Shown: one piece after another, positions 32,118 through 41,176 of the stretch
Position numbering within the stretch: the stretch's first letter is position 1
Layout of the letters: each line of letters begins with the position of its first letter
Source: CAZKCK01 sp964552325
GTDB taxonomy: Bacteria; Bacteroidota; Bacteroidia; Bacteroidales; TTA-H9
Assembly (NCBI GenBank): GCA_964552325.1
Contig: CAZKHA010000008.1
Location: forward strand, 1 to 43,315
Direction: 5' to 3'
Length of the DNA: 43,315 nucleotides
Translations under genes and position numbers: made by a program
Notes under the pieces: model-generated
Databases searched by the model: none
What the model saw: only the letters and a program-made list of their open reading frames with translations
Told to the model about the DNA's origin: nothing

Positions 32118-33143
32118 TTATGCGTTTTTGGCTTTGGTATAGGTTCTCCATTTTGTGAGCACTTGCGAAAAATCTTCTGGCAACTCAGAATCAAAGCTTA
32201 AGACTTCTTCCTTTTCTGGATGCTTAAACCCCAGCGACTTAGCATGTAATGCTTGCCTAGGCATTACATCAAAACAGTTTTCAACAAATTGTTTGTACTT
32301 TGCAAAGAGGGTTCCTTTCACAATGGCTTTTCCACCATACGATTCATCACTGAATAAGGGATGGCCGATATGTTTGAAATGAGCCCTGATTTGATGGGTG
32401 CGACCCGTTTCAAGCCTACATTCAACCAAGGTTACGTAGCCAAACCTTTCTAAAACTCGGTAATGGGTTACTGAGTGCCTTCCTTCTGACTCATCTTCAT
32501 AAATCCACATTACCCGCCTGTCTTTTGGGCTGCGATTGATATAGCCACGTATGGTGCCTTCATCTTGTGGCAAATCGCCCCAAACCAGGGCCACGTAAAC
32601 ACGGTTGATAGTGTGTTCAAAAAACTGCTTGGCCAGATAGCTTTGTGCAAACTCTGTTTTTGCTACCAACATAATTCCAGAAGTATCTTTATCAATACGG
32701 TGCACTAAATAGGGCAGTATTGGACTTCCATCTTGAGCCATAGCTCCAGATAATCTGTAATACAATGCATTAACTAGTGTTCCCGTAAAATTTGCATATG
32801 CCGGATGCACTACCATGCCTGCTGCCTTGTTCACTACCAAGATGCTTTCGTCTTCATAAACTACATCTAAGGGTATGTTTTCGGGTATAATATCCGTATC
32901 GCGCGGAGGATGAGGGAGTAAAATGGTAATGGTATCGAGCGGCTTTACCTTATAGTTGGGCTTTACCGAAATCCCATTAACCAAAATATTGCCTGCCCGG
33001 GCAGCATTTTGCACCTTGTTTCGTGAGATATTCTCTATCTTATTCGAAAGGTATTTGTCAATTCTAAAGAGCGATTGCCCTTTGTCAACTACAAATTTAT
33101 AATGTTCATACAGATCTTCTTGCAGATCCGTTTCTTCATTCAT
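32118..33143 (-). CDS. rluD: RluD-family 23S rRNA pseudouridine synthase
   Basis: Isomerises uridines in 23S rRNA. Residues 18-75 are an S4 RNA-binding domain (FRIDKYLSNKI ... RAGNILVNG); the catalytic domain has HRIDKDTSG with nucleophile Asp151, RVYVALVWGDL, ETGRTHQIRAHF and GHPLFSDESYGG. At 341 residues it fits RluD. It is the last gene of a minus-strand operon; the T9SS cargo gene ends 6 bases upstream. Confidence 0.93.
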   Translation of the reverse strand: MNEETDLQEDLYEHYKFVVDKGQSLFRIDKYLSNKIENISRNKVQNAARAGNILVNGISVKPNYKVKPLDTITILLPHPPRDTDIIPENIPLDVVYEDESILVVNKAAGMVVHPAYANFTGTLVNALYYRLSGAMAQDGSPILPYLVHRIDKDTSGIMLVAKTEFAQSYLAKQFFEHTINRVYVALVWGDLPQDEGTIRGYINRSPKDRRVMWIYEDESEGRHSVTHYRVLERFGYVTLVECRLETGRTHQIRAHFKHIGHPLFSDESYGGKAIVKGTLFAKYKQFVENCFDVMPRQALHAKSLGFKHPEKEEVLSFDSELPEDFSQVLTKWRTYTKAKNA

Positions 33144-33149
33144 AGGCTT

Positions 33150-35087
33150 TTATTTGCTTATTATCAACTTTGAACTTGCTAGGGCTTTGCCATCATTTGA
33201 TACAACCCTAACTAGGTAAACACCCATTGAAACGCCTGTTAGTGTCAAGGTTGGCTTATAGGGAAGTTCCAATACTTTTTGACCCGTTAAATTGAATAGT
33301 TCAAATGTAAGGTCGTCGGTTGAATACTTGCTAAGCTCAGTAGGTACTATAATGTTTAAGTTATTGCTAGTTAACGGATTAGGTGATAAGCTGAGGTATG
33401 CTGGCGATTTCTTGTGATTGGTTTTGCGAGGGCCAATAGGATCTCCAACAATTGGGCGAATCATGAGCGAACCTTTGAAATCAGATTGCAGCCATTGACC
33501 GTTGGTGTTGTAGTAAAGTTTTGAGCCATTGTCGATGGTTTTATCAAAACCAATGTTCAGGTTATCGTTGGTGGTTTGTTCCCAACCCACAAAAAATGTG
33601 TTTCTTACAGGTACTCCTTCGTCAAAAATGAATGTCTGAAAATCATTGGTTGCGTCGCTAAATTCTGCCTTCATCAAGGTGTCAGGATTCAGATAGTTTC
33701 CGGGTATGCCATTGTTATCATCCCATACATTTAAGTAGAAATATACACTGTTTCCTTCGGTTTTGGTATGGTTGAAGTATATTTTCACGCCTCTTAGTGT
33801 ATCCTTTGCGTTTAGCGAAAATTTTAATGCTCCTTGTGCACCTGCTGGCGATAAACCGTATCCTGCTTCGGGAATGCCATCGTCATAAGCAAAATAATTT
33901 GAAAATTCTTGCACAATATCTAAAGTGTCGTACAGTCTATCGTTTACAGTATAGTCACCAATCAAAATATGACGAATGGTAAAGGTTGTACTGTCAATAA
34001 CAGCAAAAGGATCGATGGGCAAAATGCGTGAAATCCTAGGTTTAGCAAATGGTTGGTATGCAAGATAGCCATTTTGGTAGAAAGGAGTTATGCCATAAGA
34101 ACCACCGAAATAAGAATCAACTTCATTGCCATCTTTATCTAATACCAAATACCTGTAAGTGGTAGGATGTGAGGTGGTGTCGAGGTTGATGATGGTGTTA
34201 TTCAGCGAGTCGCGCATCTCATTGGTTGGGTCGTTACTGTACTGGTAATAAGGCATTACCGTGTAATTCTTCAGGATGGAACGATCTACATCAACAAATG
34301 AGAGATCACGGTAAATGGTATCACCCATTGTTCGATCGGTATTTAAGTAGATGTAATCTACATTCCATTGATCCATACTGCTTTGCCAACTCGGCATAAT
34401 TTGGTTGGCTATGCTTGCAAAGTTGATGAACCTAAATTTGAAATCCTTGCTATAATAGGCAGCACTATCCGTAATAGGGATACTTACTTGTTTAAACCAT
34501 GTTTTGTTATACAATTTAAATGTATCGAGCGGCATACCTTGTGACGACCATACTTGGTTCCATAAACCTGTAAGTGGTGAGAAAAACTCTAAGATGAGCG
34601 AATCGCCAAGTTGAGGAAGGTTTCCACGGCCTTGAGGTTGAAAGAAAAAGCTAAAATATATTGAATCAGATTTCTGGATAGCTTTTCGTATGGGCTGAAA
34701 AACGGAATCAAGGCGAATAGTATTTGAGGTTAGGTGATCAGCTTCAAAAGGAGTATAAGTTGCATTTGGATAGATTTTTCCCGAAGAATCGAGCGCATCA
34801 AAGGTGGCAACGCCCCAGTTGGGAGGGAATACGCCAAAGCCATTGTTAACAAATACTTTATCGTCGCTCCAAAGTTTGGTATCGGGATAGCCTTGTGCTT
34901 TTGAAAAGTCTTCAAAAAATGGCAGGGTAAGCAAAGGTGTTTCGTCGGTGGTTTGCTTTAGCTGCATCAGTTTGGCGCTATGATGTTTGGCTATTACAGA
35001 GTTAACTTGAAGAGGAACAAGTTTTTCCTGTGCCCAAAGTGTTGCTATGCCCAAAACGGTAAATAGAGTTAGAATATATTTTTTCAT
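33150..35087 (-). CDS. Secreted T9SS cargo protein, 645 residues
   Basis: Signal peptide 1-19 (ending LWAQ). The mature part begins with the segment LPFFEDFSKAQGYPDTKLWSDDKVFVNNGFG, common in large Bacteroidetes T9SS proteins, followed by jelly-roll-like beta modules (FFFQPQGRGNLPQLGDSLILEF). The C-terminus is a T9SS type A sorting tail (LSLSPNPLTSNNLNIIV ... GVYLVRVV ... LIISK). No catalytic motif was found. Sandwiched between a PASTA protein (23 bases upstream) and rluD (6 bases downstream) on one transcript; this order probably recurs in the phylum. Confidence 0.82.
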   Translation of the reverse strand: MKKYILTLFTVLGIATLWAQEKLVPLQVNSVIAKHHSAKLMQLKQTTDETPLLTLPFFEDFSKAQGYPDTKLWSDDKVFVNNGFGVFPPNWGVATFDALDSSGKIYPNATYTPFEADHLTSNTIRLDSVFQPIRKAIQKSDSIYFSFFFQPQGRGNLPQLGDSLILEFFSPLTGLWNQVWSSQGMPLDTFKLYNKTWFKQVSIPITDSAAYYSKDFKFRFINFASIANQIMPSWQSSMDQWNVDYIYLNTDRTMGDTIYRDLSFVDVDRSILKNYTVMPYYQYSNDPTNEMRDSLNNTIINLDTTSHPTTYRYLVLDKDGNEVDSYFGGSYGITPFYQNGYLAYQPFAKPRISRILPIDPFAVIDSTTFTIRHILIGDYTVNDRLYDTLDIVQEFSNYFAYDDGIPEAGYGLSPAGAQGALKFSLNAKDTLRGVKIYFNHTKTEGNSVYFYLNVWDDNNGIPGNYLNPDTLMKAEFSDATNDFQTFIFDEGVPVRNTFFVGWEQTTNDNLNIGFDKTIDNGSKLYYNTNGQWLQSDFKGSLMIRPIVGDPIGPRKTNHKKSPAYLSLSPNPLTSNNLNIIVPTELSKYSTDDLTFELFNLTGQKVLELPYKPTLTLTGVSMGVYLVRVVSNDGKALASSKLIISK

Positions 35088-35110
35088 GTAATCAAATAGT
35101 CTTTTAAGGT

Positions 35111-35902
35111 TTAGCCTTCTGGAGTGTTTTGTTCATCCAATGAACTTGTTTCAGCCTCCTTGAACCAGATATTGATTTTAGATCCGGCTGGCAGGGAAGC
35201 ACCCGCAGAAGGATATTGTTTGTAAACTGTACTTTGTGAAGGGTTGGCGTGATCGGCAAACTCAATTTTACCAGTATTTAGACCACTGCCAAAAACTGCC
35301 CGGTAGGCTTCTGATGGTGTCATCCCTTCAAGCTTGGGCACGGAAATATACCCAGAGTCGTACCCTTTTTGTACCAAAATGCTTATTTTTGAACCTCGTG
35401 GAATCTTTTTTCCTGCATTGATATGCACGCCATTAAATTGTTGGTCACTCACCGCATTGTGAAAATCGCCCTCCACAAAAACTAGCCGCTCGGTGCGCAA
35501 ACCTGCCGTTTCAATCGTTTCAACGGCTTGTCGCAACGATAAGTCGATAAGGTTAGGCATGCTAACATTTTCGGGTAAGGTCGAAACAATCGTTACATAC
35601 ACCTTACGGCCCTTTTTAACATTCGTATTGGGTAAGGGATCTTGAACTTTAATAGTGCCTGGATCTAAATCAGGATCGTAAACGGAATCAGTAACTATAA
35701 CTTCCAAACTGTTGTCATCGGCAAAAACCTCAAGCTCAGTTAATGGTTTCTGAATAAAATCGCCTAGTAAAATCATTTGCCCATGGCGTGTATATAGCTT
35801 TAACACCTGTAACAATATCCATATTGCTATGATAGTTACTAGGAATGAAAGCATAAGATGCTTAAAAAATAGTTTGGTACGGATAAAATGGAAAAATGTC
35901 AT
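35111..35902 (-). CDS. PASTA-domain membrane protein
   Basis: A 263-residue protein: cytoplasmic N-terminus, one transmembrane helix (about 16-36, FLVTIIAIWILLQVL), then three PASTA domains in the periplasm (about 47-110, DFIQKPLTELEVFADD; 113-185, VSMPNLIDLSLRQAVETIETAGL; 190-250, ISVPKLEGMTPSEAYRAVF), each ending in a GxxV/I-type strand. PASTA domains bind peptidoglycan; there is no kinase or transpeptidase domain attached. I start at 35902 because a -7 box lies inside the longer frame (to 35974). Divergent from ddl, which makes the D-Ala-D-Ala of peptidoglycan. Confidence 0.88.
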   Translation of the reverse strand: MTFFHFIRTKLFFKHLMLSFLVTIIAIWILLQVLKLYTRHGQMILLGDFIQKPLTELEVFADDNSLEVIVTDSVYDPDLDPGTIKVQDPLPNTNVKKGRKVYVTIVSTLPENVSMPNLIDLSLRQAVETIETAGLRTERLVFVEGDFHNAVSDQQFNGVHINAGKKIPRGSKISILVQKGYDSGYISVPKLEGMTPSEAYRAVFGSGLNTGKIEFADHANPSQSTVYKQYPSAGASLPAGSKINIWFKEAETSSLDEQNTPEG

Positions 35903-35963
35903 AGGAGCGGTATTCCGGCTTTGGTAAAACTTAAACCAGGGCAAAATATTGCCTTTTACCTTG

Positions 35964-35971
35964 CAAAGATA
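35964..35971 (-). promoter_or_regulatory. -7 box for the PASTA-T9SS-rluD operon
   Basis: TATCTTTG on the minus strand fits TAnnTTTG, 62 bases before the chosen start codon. Confidence 0.4.
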
Positions 35972-35990
35972 CAAATATTCCCTAGCCTGA

Positions 35991-36018
35991 TTGGACTGAA
36001 CATTTATCTGTATTTTTG
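35991..36018 (+). promoter_or_regulatory. Promoter for ddl
   Basis: TATTTTTG at 36011-36018 fits TAnnTTTG; TTG at 35991-35993 could be the -33 core with a 17-base spacer. The ATG follows 30 bases later. Confidence 0.5.
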
Positions 36019-36047
36019 TGCCTACATTATTAATATAGTTCCAAAGT

Positions 36048-37031
36048 ATGAGACCCGTTGTTGCTGTTGTGGCTGGTGGAGATTCAGGAGAATATGAAAT
36101 CTCGATTAAAAGTGCTCAAATTGTTGTTCAAAATATTGATTCTCAAAAGTATATAATTTATCCAATCCATTTGAAAGGTAGTGTTTGGACTTATACTGAT
36201 CCGCTAAATGGGCAAGTTTATTCGATTGATAAGAACGATTTTTCGTTAACCATTGAGGGTAAATATGTTACATTTGATTGTGTTTTTAATGTAATCCATG
36301 GAACACCCGGTGAGGATGGTAAACTGCAGGGCTATTTTGATATGTTGAAAATTCCTTATACCTCTTGTGGTTCCATTACATCGGCCCTAACATTTAACAA
36401 GAGTTTTTGCAATCGGGTGGTAGCTTCATTTGGCGTAACTACTTCAAAATCGGTTCATCTTTTTCGTAAAAATCCCACTGATGTTGATGCTATATGTGCC
36501 GAGCTGCGTTTCCCCATGTTTATAAAACCCAATTGTGGCGGTTCAAGTGTGGGCATGTCGAAGGTGTATGATAAAACCGATTTGCCTTCAGCCATTCAAA
36601 AAGCATACGAAGTAGATGAAGAGATTTTGATTGAGGAATTTGTGGCCGGACGCGAAATTACCTGTGGGGTTGTAAAAATTGGAGATGAAATTCGAGCCCT
36701 GCCCCTTACCGAGGTGATTCCAAAGAACGATTATTTCGATTATTCAGCCAAATACGATGATGGTCGTTCCGAAGAAATAGTTCCTGCTCCAATTCCCGAT
36801 GACCGCGCTAAGGAGTGTTCCTCTCTTTCGATAATGCTCTATAATAAGCTCAATTGCAAGGGTGTAGTGCGTTTCGATTATATTATGACCGAAACCAGCT
36901 TTAATTTTTTAGAAGTAAATACCGTTCCTGGCCTCTCAGCGGCGAGCATTGTGCCCAAAATGGCAGCTGCCGCGGGTTATTCGTTGTCAAGCTTTTACGA
37001 CTTCTTGATAGCGGATGCATTGGGGCGCTAA
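36048..37031 (+). CDS. ddl: D-alanine--D-alanine ligase
   Basis: ATP-grasp ligase making D-Ala-D-Ala for peptidoglycan. N-terminal VAVVAGGDSGEYEISIKSA, then VIHGTPGEDGKLQGYFDMLKIPYTSCG, the ATP-grasp lysine segment FIKPNCGGSSVGMSKV, EEFVAGREITCGVV and the C-terminal metal-binding FNFLEVNTVPGLSAASIVPKM are all present. At 327 residues it is full length. Tyr in SAKYDDG fits D-Ala (not D-lactate) specificity. Divergent from the PASTA operon. Confidence 0.95.
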   Translation: MRPVVAVVAGGDSGEYEISIKSAQIVVQNIDSQKYIIYPIHLKGSVWTYTDPLNGQVYSIDKNDFSLTIEGKYVTFDCVFNVIHGTPGEDGKLQGYFDMLKIPYTSCGSITSALTFNKSFCNRVVASFGVTTSKSVHLFRKNPTDVDAICAELRFPMFIKPNCGGSSVGMSKVYDKTDLPSAIQKAYEVDEEILIEEFVAGREITCGVVKIGDEIRALPLTEVIPKNDYFDYSAKYDDGRSEEIVPAPIPDDRAKECSSLSIMLYNKLNCKGVVRFDYIMTETSFNFLEVNTVPGLSAASIVPKMAAAAGYSLSSFYDFLIADALGR

Positions 37032-37188
37032 TCACCTCAATTGCATGGCCCTTTGTAAAATCTGATTTAAAATGGGCCGAGGTTTTGGGTTACTCTCTTG
37101 AAAAGGGACGGGCTTTCCCCTTTCAACTCCAGCAAAATTGTGTGCGCAGGCTTATGCTTTTCAAAAAGTTTCGTAAGCCTGCTTAGTA
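37032..37188. other. Hairpin-rich stretch before the assembly gap
   Basis: Three inverted repeats in 157 bases: GGCCC/GGGCC (37047-37051, 37074-37078), a 10-bp pair with one mismatch (37098-37107, 37117-37126) and a 9-bp perfect pair GCAGGCTTA/TAAGCCTGC (37146-37154, 37174-37182). The first could be the ddl terminator, though its T-run is short. No gene is visible. Confidence 0.45.
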
Positions 37189-37288
37189 NNNNNNNNNNNN
37201 NNNNNNNNNNNNNNNNNNNNNNNNNNNNNNNNNNNNNNNNNNNNNNNNNNNNNNNNNNNNNNNNNNNNNNNNNNNNNNNNNNNNNNNN
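37189..37288. other. Assembly gap, 100 N
   Basis: Exactly 100 undetermined bases, a conventional scaffold-gap size, so the true length is unknown. It removes the 3' end of the methyltransferase-like gene on the minus strand. Confidence 0.99.
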
Positions 37289-38004
37289 TTGGTGTAGTGT
37301 TTTAAGCTGCGGAGAATAAATACAAGTATTACTGTTACAACCAGCACTTTTAGCGAGGTTTTGTCAAGGTCATAATCAAGCCATTCAACGTAAAAGCGGA
37401 AGTGGTCGATAAGGGTATAGCACAGCACAGTAGCCAGAACACCAGAGTATTCGCGTCGTAAAACTGATTTTATTGAAAACGGAACCGTTCCTTTTAAATA
37501 CATCCTTAAGTCAGGCAAAAATGCCGGAACATTCATGGACCAATTGGTATAGATAACACCAAATTTCTTTTCGAGGTAGCGTTCTTCGGCAAACATAATG
37601 CGTTCATAATAAAGCCAATAAGCCAGTGATGCAATGATAACAAAGTAAATATTGTACGTAAATATCACGATACCTATCCACATTAGATAATTGCCCAAGT
37701 ACAAGGGGTGCCTTACCACACTGTAAATACCTGCGGTGTTTAAAACTTCGGCCACTTGTCCAGTGGTGTTACGGCCCGATGTTCCTTTAGGTGTTGTGCC
37801 AATGGTTATAGCCCTTACTATGAAGCCCAAAACACTTAAGCTAATGCCAATAATCGTAAAGGCGGCTTTAAACACATAGGGGATAGCATCGATGTTGGTG
37901 GTGTAAATAACTGGTATAGCAAATAATACCAGTACCAACGGGAATTGGCCTCTCCAACGGAAAAGAAAGTTTCCACTTTTTTCAAAGGAATGTAACAGTG
38001 CCAT
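37289..38004 (-). CDS. Isoprenylcysteine methyltransferase-like membrane protein, 3' truncated by gap
   Basis: The visible 238 residues form a multi-pass membrane protein with five to six helices. GIYSVVRHPLYLGNYLMWIG is the SAM-binding region of the ICMT/PEMT methyltransferase superfamily, and EERYLEKKFGVIYTNW follows, as usual. The last helices before the gap (LKVLVVTVILVFILRSLKHY) show it continues into the gap; the true end is unknown. Substrates of bacterial members are mostly unknown. A -7 box lies 34 bases upstream, divergent from the sigma-factor gene. Confidence 0.75.
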
Positions 38005-38037
38005 TTAGCAAGATGTGTTTAGTGGTGTAAGCGGCTG

Positions 38038-38045
38038 CAAAAGTA
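38038..38045 (-). promoter_or_regulatory. -7 box for the methyltransferase-like gene
   Basis: TACTTTTG on the minus strand fits TAnnTTTG, 34 bases before the start codon at 38004. Confidence 0.4.
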
Positions 38046-38107
38046 CGGTTTTAATCGGAAGCAGCTAGTAGCTTACGTTTTAGATTTTTTTATATGCGAG
38101 TGTAACA

Positions 38108-38722
38108 ATGGAGTGGTTTTGGAGTCATACCTTATATAATACGCCAAGCTTAGTGGAAACGCATGAATTTACTTTAACCGATACGCTTTATACGGCCTGC
38201 CTTCAAGGCGATGAGCAAGCGAGGATGTTGGTTTATAAAGCATTGCATAAAGGTGTGTACAACTGCTGCTTGCGTATTGTTAACGACCCCGATGATGCGA
38301 TGGATTTGATGCATGATGCTTTTTTAGAAGCTTTTGTAAAGTTTGGGCAGTATAAACGAATAGGTTCTTTAGGTGGCTGGATTAGGAGAATAGCCGTAAA
38401 CAAATCAATTGATTTCATTAAACGAAACCGCCTTACCATCCCATTCGATTATACCGAAAAGGATGATTACTCCAATGAACAAGAACACTCCCTTGAACTG
38501 ATTGACTATAAGGTTGATGAAATAAAAAAAGCCATCGTAAGGCTCAACGAAGAGTACAGAATCATTTTATCGCTTCATTTATTAGAAGATATAAACTACA
38601 ATGATATTGCAATACTGCTGGGCATTTCATACAACAATGCTCGCACCCGGTTTTCGAGGGCTCGAAAAAAACTCCTTGAAACCCTATCTGAATCGAGGAT
38701 TTTTGAACTTTTTTCAAATTGA
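38108..38722 (+). CDS. ECF-type RNA polymerase sigma factor
   Basis: A 204-residue sigma-70 family protein. Region 2 spans about 48-112 (NCCLRIVNDPDDAMDLMHDAFLEAF, GGWIRRIAVNKSIDFIKRN), region 4 about 138-193 (LNEEYRIILSLHLLEDINYNDIAILLGISYNNARTRFSRARKKL). Regions 1.1 and 3 are absent, as in ECF sigmas. It is the first gene of a run in which a membrane protein and three secreted beta-repeat proteins follow with gaps of 5 to 43 bases, so these are its likely targets. Its own promoter has no TAnnTTTG box in the 100 bases upstream, which fits autoregulation by an alternative sigma. Confidence 0.9.
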   Translation: MEWFWSHTLYNTPSLVETHEFTLTDTLYTACLQGDEQARMLVYKALHKGVYNCCLRIVNDPDDAMDLMHDAFLEAFVKFGQYKRIGSLGGWIRRIAVNKSIDFIKRNRLTIPFDYTEKDDYSNEQEHSLELIDYKVDEIKKAIVRLNEEYRIILSLHLLEDINYNDIAILLGISYNNARTRFSRARKKLLETLSESRIFELFSN

Positions 38723-38727
38723 ATAAT

Positions 38728-39264
38728 ATGTTTAATATTGAATCAAAGATACGTAGAACAGCTCACGAATTTGACTATGCGGAACCACCCGCTGGCCACG
38801 AGGCAGTTTTTAGGTCGAAATTGAGGGCTCAATCACGAAAAGGCATCGGTTTCTATTTGCGGCAATCCTTTCTGTTGAAAGTTGCGGCCTTGTTTTTCAT
38901 TGGCGTTTCAATACCAGGCATCTATTACCTAGTTGCTGATTATTCCAATACCGAGCCCTATCCAATCGAGTTAACAGAAACCCAATCTTTCTATAACCAA
39001 CTGGCCGATCAAAAGCTTGCCGAATTGCAACAGCTTGCCAAAGCAAATCCTTCGGCTGCCGAAACTGTAAAAGTTGCAAAGAAAGAAATGGACACGCTTA
39101 ATTCAGAAACAGAACTGCTTAAACAACAGTATCTAAGCTCTGGCAAAGATCAACGCGTGTTTGATGCCTTTGTGTTTAACCTTAAAAGTACGGTTAATCT
39201 GCTCGAAACCTTGTTAGCCAACGCACAACCTATACCCCTTTCGGCAACGGGTATAAAACATTGA
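38728..39264 (+). CDS. Single-pass membrane protein, likely sigma-factor partner
   Basis: 178 residues: a cytoplasmic N-terminus of about 48 residues, one transmembrane helix at 49-70 (LLKVAALFFIGVSIPGIYYLV), and a helical periplasmic domain with coiled-coil character (KLAELQQLAKANPSAAETVKVAKKEMDTLNSETELLKQQ). The layout and position directly after an ECF sigma gene suggest an anti-sigma factor. The zinc-binding HxxxCxxC of ZAS-type anti-sigmas is absent, so the identification rests on context. The ATG at 38728 is preferred; an in-frame TTG at 38719 would overlap the sigma stop codon. Confidence 0.62.
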   Translation: MFNIESKIRRTAHEFDYAEPPAGHEAVFRSKLRAQSRKGIGFYLRQSFLLKVAALFFIGVSIPGIYYLVADYSNTEPYPIELTETQSFYNQLADQKLAELQQLAKANPSAAETVKVAKKEMDTLNSETELLKQQYLSSGKDQRVFDAFVFNLKSTVNLLETLLANAQPIPLSATGIKH

Positions 39265-39307
39265 AAGTTTGATTTATGAAAATTATAAATTGATAAACCA
39301 TTGTACC

Positions 39308-40339
39308 ATGAAAAGCATACTTTTAGCCCTTCTCTGTTTTCCCGTTTTACTCGGGGCACAATCACTTAGTAAAAATTCGGTAAACCAATATGAGACTGGT
39401 AGCAAAGCCAAACTCATTATAAATACCCGTTTTGCACATGTTTATTTTACGGGTTCCGATAGCAAAACCGTGAAAGTTGAAACACAATACCGTATCAAAT
39501 CAAAAGCCACCAAAAAAGCCACAGAACAACTTGACCGCGCAAAAGTTAGGGTTGAGGCAAAAGGCAACACGGTTCATATTGACTATGACTTTCAGAACGG
39601 AGAAGGCCGCGATAACATCGTGATAGAAACAGAGATTAGGATAAGCGGGCCGCTAAGCACCGATATTGATGCCAATTGTACCTATGGCAACCTCATCATC
39701 AATCGCACACAAGGCATTTGCAAGCTTGGTGTGCGCTATGGCTTGCTTCAAGTAAGCGACTTAAATAGTGAAAACAATGCCATTGATATTGCTTATAGCT
39801 CAAATTCCTCCATAAAAAGTGTAACAAAAACCATATGTGATGTTGATTACTCAACCGTAATCATCCAATCCGTTGGTAAGCTTGATTTAACTTCAAAGTA
39901 TTCTGTAATTGAACTTTCGAAGGTTGATGAGCTAAAACTTCACTCCGAGGGCGATAAATTAGCCATGGAAGCTATGGGCGCAATTAGCGGGAATAGCAAG
40001 CTTTCAAGTTTAACTATCAAAGGATTAAGCAAGGCTTTTGACCTAGACTCTGAATACGGCAATATCGAAATGAGCCAAATTGATTCAAAGTTTTCGAGCA
40101 TACGCATTAACTCCAGCTATGCACAGCTAAGCCTAGGGTTTCCTAAAAACACAGGTTTCGGTTTCAATATCAAGTCAGTGTATGGTTCCATCAGCTTACC
40201 TCGCTCTGGCGTTAATATACAATCAGATATTGAAGCCCACAGCACACGCACCGTTAATGGCGAAATGAGTGGTGGTGGAACGGCAGATGTGATAATTTCG
40301 ACGAATTATGGAAATACCGATATTCATATAACTAATTAA
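39308..40339 (+). CDS. Secreted DUF4097-like beta-strand-repeat protein
   Basis: A 343-residue exported protein with signal peptide 1-18 (ending LGAQ). The remainder alternates short beta strands and turns, with recurrent CTYGNLIIN, VRYGLLQVS, IAYSSNSSI, VDYSTVIIQ, SKYSVIELS, SEYGNIEMS, SSYAQLSLG, SVYGSISLP and TNYGNTDIH: one [S/T/V]xY[G/S]xxx unit about every 20-30 residues. This is the pattern of DUF4097-type beta-helices seen behind ECF sigma/anti-sigma pairs. The start at 39308 gives a proper signal peptide. Function is unknown; the repeat suggests an elongated surface protein. Confidence 0.74.
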   Translation: MKSILLALLCFPVLLGAQSLSKNSVNQYETGSKAKLIINTRFAHVYFTGSDSKTVKVETQYRIKSKATKKATEQLDRAKVRVEAKGNTVHIDYDFQNGEGRDNIVIETEIRISGPLSTDIDANCTYGNLIINRTQGICKLGVRYGLLQVSDLNSENNAIDIAYSSNSSIKSVTKTICDVDYSTVIIQSVGKLDLTSKYSVIELSKVDELKLHSEGDKLAMEAMGAISGNSKLSSLTIKGLSKAFDLDSEYGNIEMSQIDSKFSSIRINSSYAQLSLGFPKNTGFGFNIKSVYGSISLPRSGVNIQSDIEAHSTRTVNGEMSGGGTADVIISTNYGNTDIHITN

Positions 40340-40349
40340 TAATCAACAA

Positions 40350-41162
40350 ATGAAAACTATTTCTTTTATCCTTTTGGCAATGGGTCTAATGCTGGCCCAG
40401 CTTAACTTACATGCAAGCGATGTTAAAACAGAAACCCGAAATACGGGCGCTTTTACATCCATTTCCTCCTATTGTTCGGCTGATATTCTTTTAACCCAAG
40501 GCGCCGAAACCAGCGTAAAGGTTGAAGCCGACGAAGATGTGATACAGAAAGTTATTACCAAGGTTGAAGATGGAGAACTAAAAGTGGATATAAAAGGCGT
40601 GCTACACAATGTAAAAGTGCTTAGGGTACATGTTACGGCTCCTCAAATTGTTGGAATAAAGCTAAATGGCTCTGGCGATTTGATGGGAATGAACCTCCTT
40701 AATGCCAACAATTTGGTATTGGCCATCCACGGCTCAGGCGATATGGAACTTGACTTGAGCGCCACAGGCGTAAAAGCAAGCATCAATGGTTCGGGCGATA
40801 TGAAACTAGCAGGGATTCGTGGAAATTTTGAACTAAACGTGCATGGCTCTGGCGATTTTACAGGCAAAAACCTTATGGTTGAACTTGCCGAGATAAGCAA
40901 CCATGGCTCTGGCGATATTCGTCTTTCGGGAACTGCTGTTACCACCAAAATAAAATCCTTTTCTTCGGGCGACATACACGCCGGCGCTTTAAAATCGGAA
41001 ACTGTTACGGCACAATGCAATGGCTCGGCCGATATTCGCCTATATGCCATCCAAAACCTGGAGGTGAATAGTTTTTCGTCGGGCGATATATATTATGCCG
41101 GCGAACCCAAAACAAAGAAAGTTAGCCTGAAAGGTTCAGGTGAATTATATAAATCAAATTAA
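40350..41162 (+). CDS. Secreted DUF2807 (head GIN) protein, GSGD repeat type
   Basis: A 270-residue exported protein, signal peptide 1-22 (ending LHAS). The N-terminal half of the domain (GAFTSISSYCSADILLTQGAETSVKVEADEDVIQKVITKV) is the DUF2807 signature. From about residue 105 there are nine turns based on GSGD (GSGDLMG, GSGDMEL, GSGDMKL, GSGDFTG, GSGDIRL, SSGDIHA, GSADIRL, SSGDIYY, GSGELYK), spaced about 18-22 residues, fitting rungs of a right-handed beta-helix. It is paralogous to the next gene, 11 bases after the previous one. Function is unknown; the acidic turns could bind calcium. Confidence 0.85.
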   Translation: MKTISFILLAMGLMLAQLNLHASDVKTETRNTGAFTSISSYCSADILLTQGAETSVKVEADEDVIQKVITKVEDGELKVDIKGVLHNVKVLRVHVTAPQIVGIKLNGSGDLMGMNLLNANNLVLAIHGSGDMELDLSATGVKASINGSGDMKLAGIRGNFELNVHGSGDFTGKNLMVELAEISNHGSGDIRLSGTAVTTKIKSFSSGDIHAGALKSETVTAQCNGSADIRLYAIQNLEVNSFSSGDIYYAGEPKTKKVSLKGSGELYKSN

Positions 41163-41176
41163 TACAGAACATTCTT

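Noticed and set aside
37098..37319. Plus-strand frame running through the N gap
   Set aside because: It exists only because N bases contain no stop codon; the visible part is the hairpin-rich stretch.
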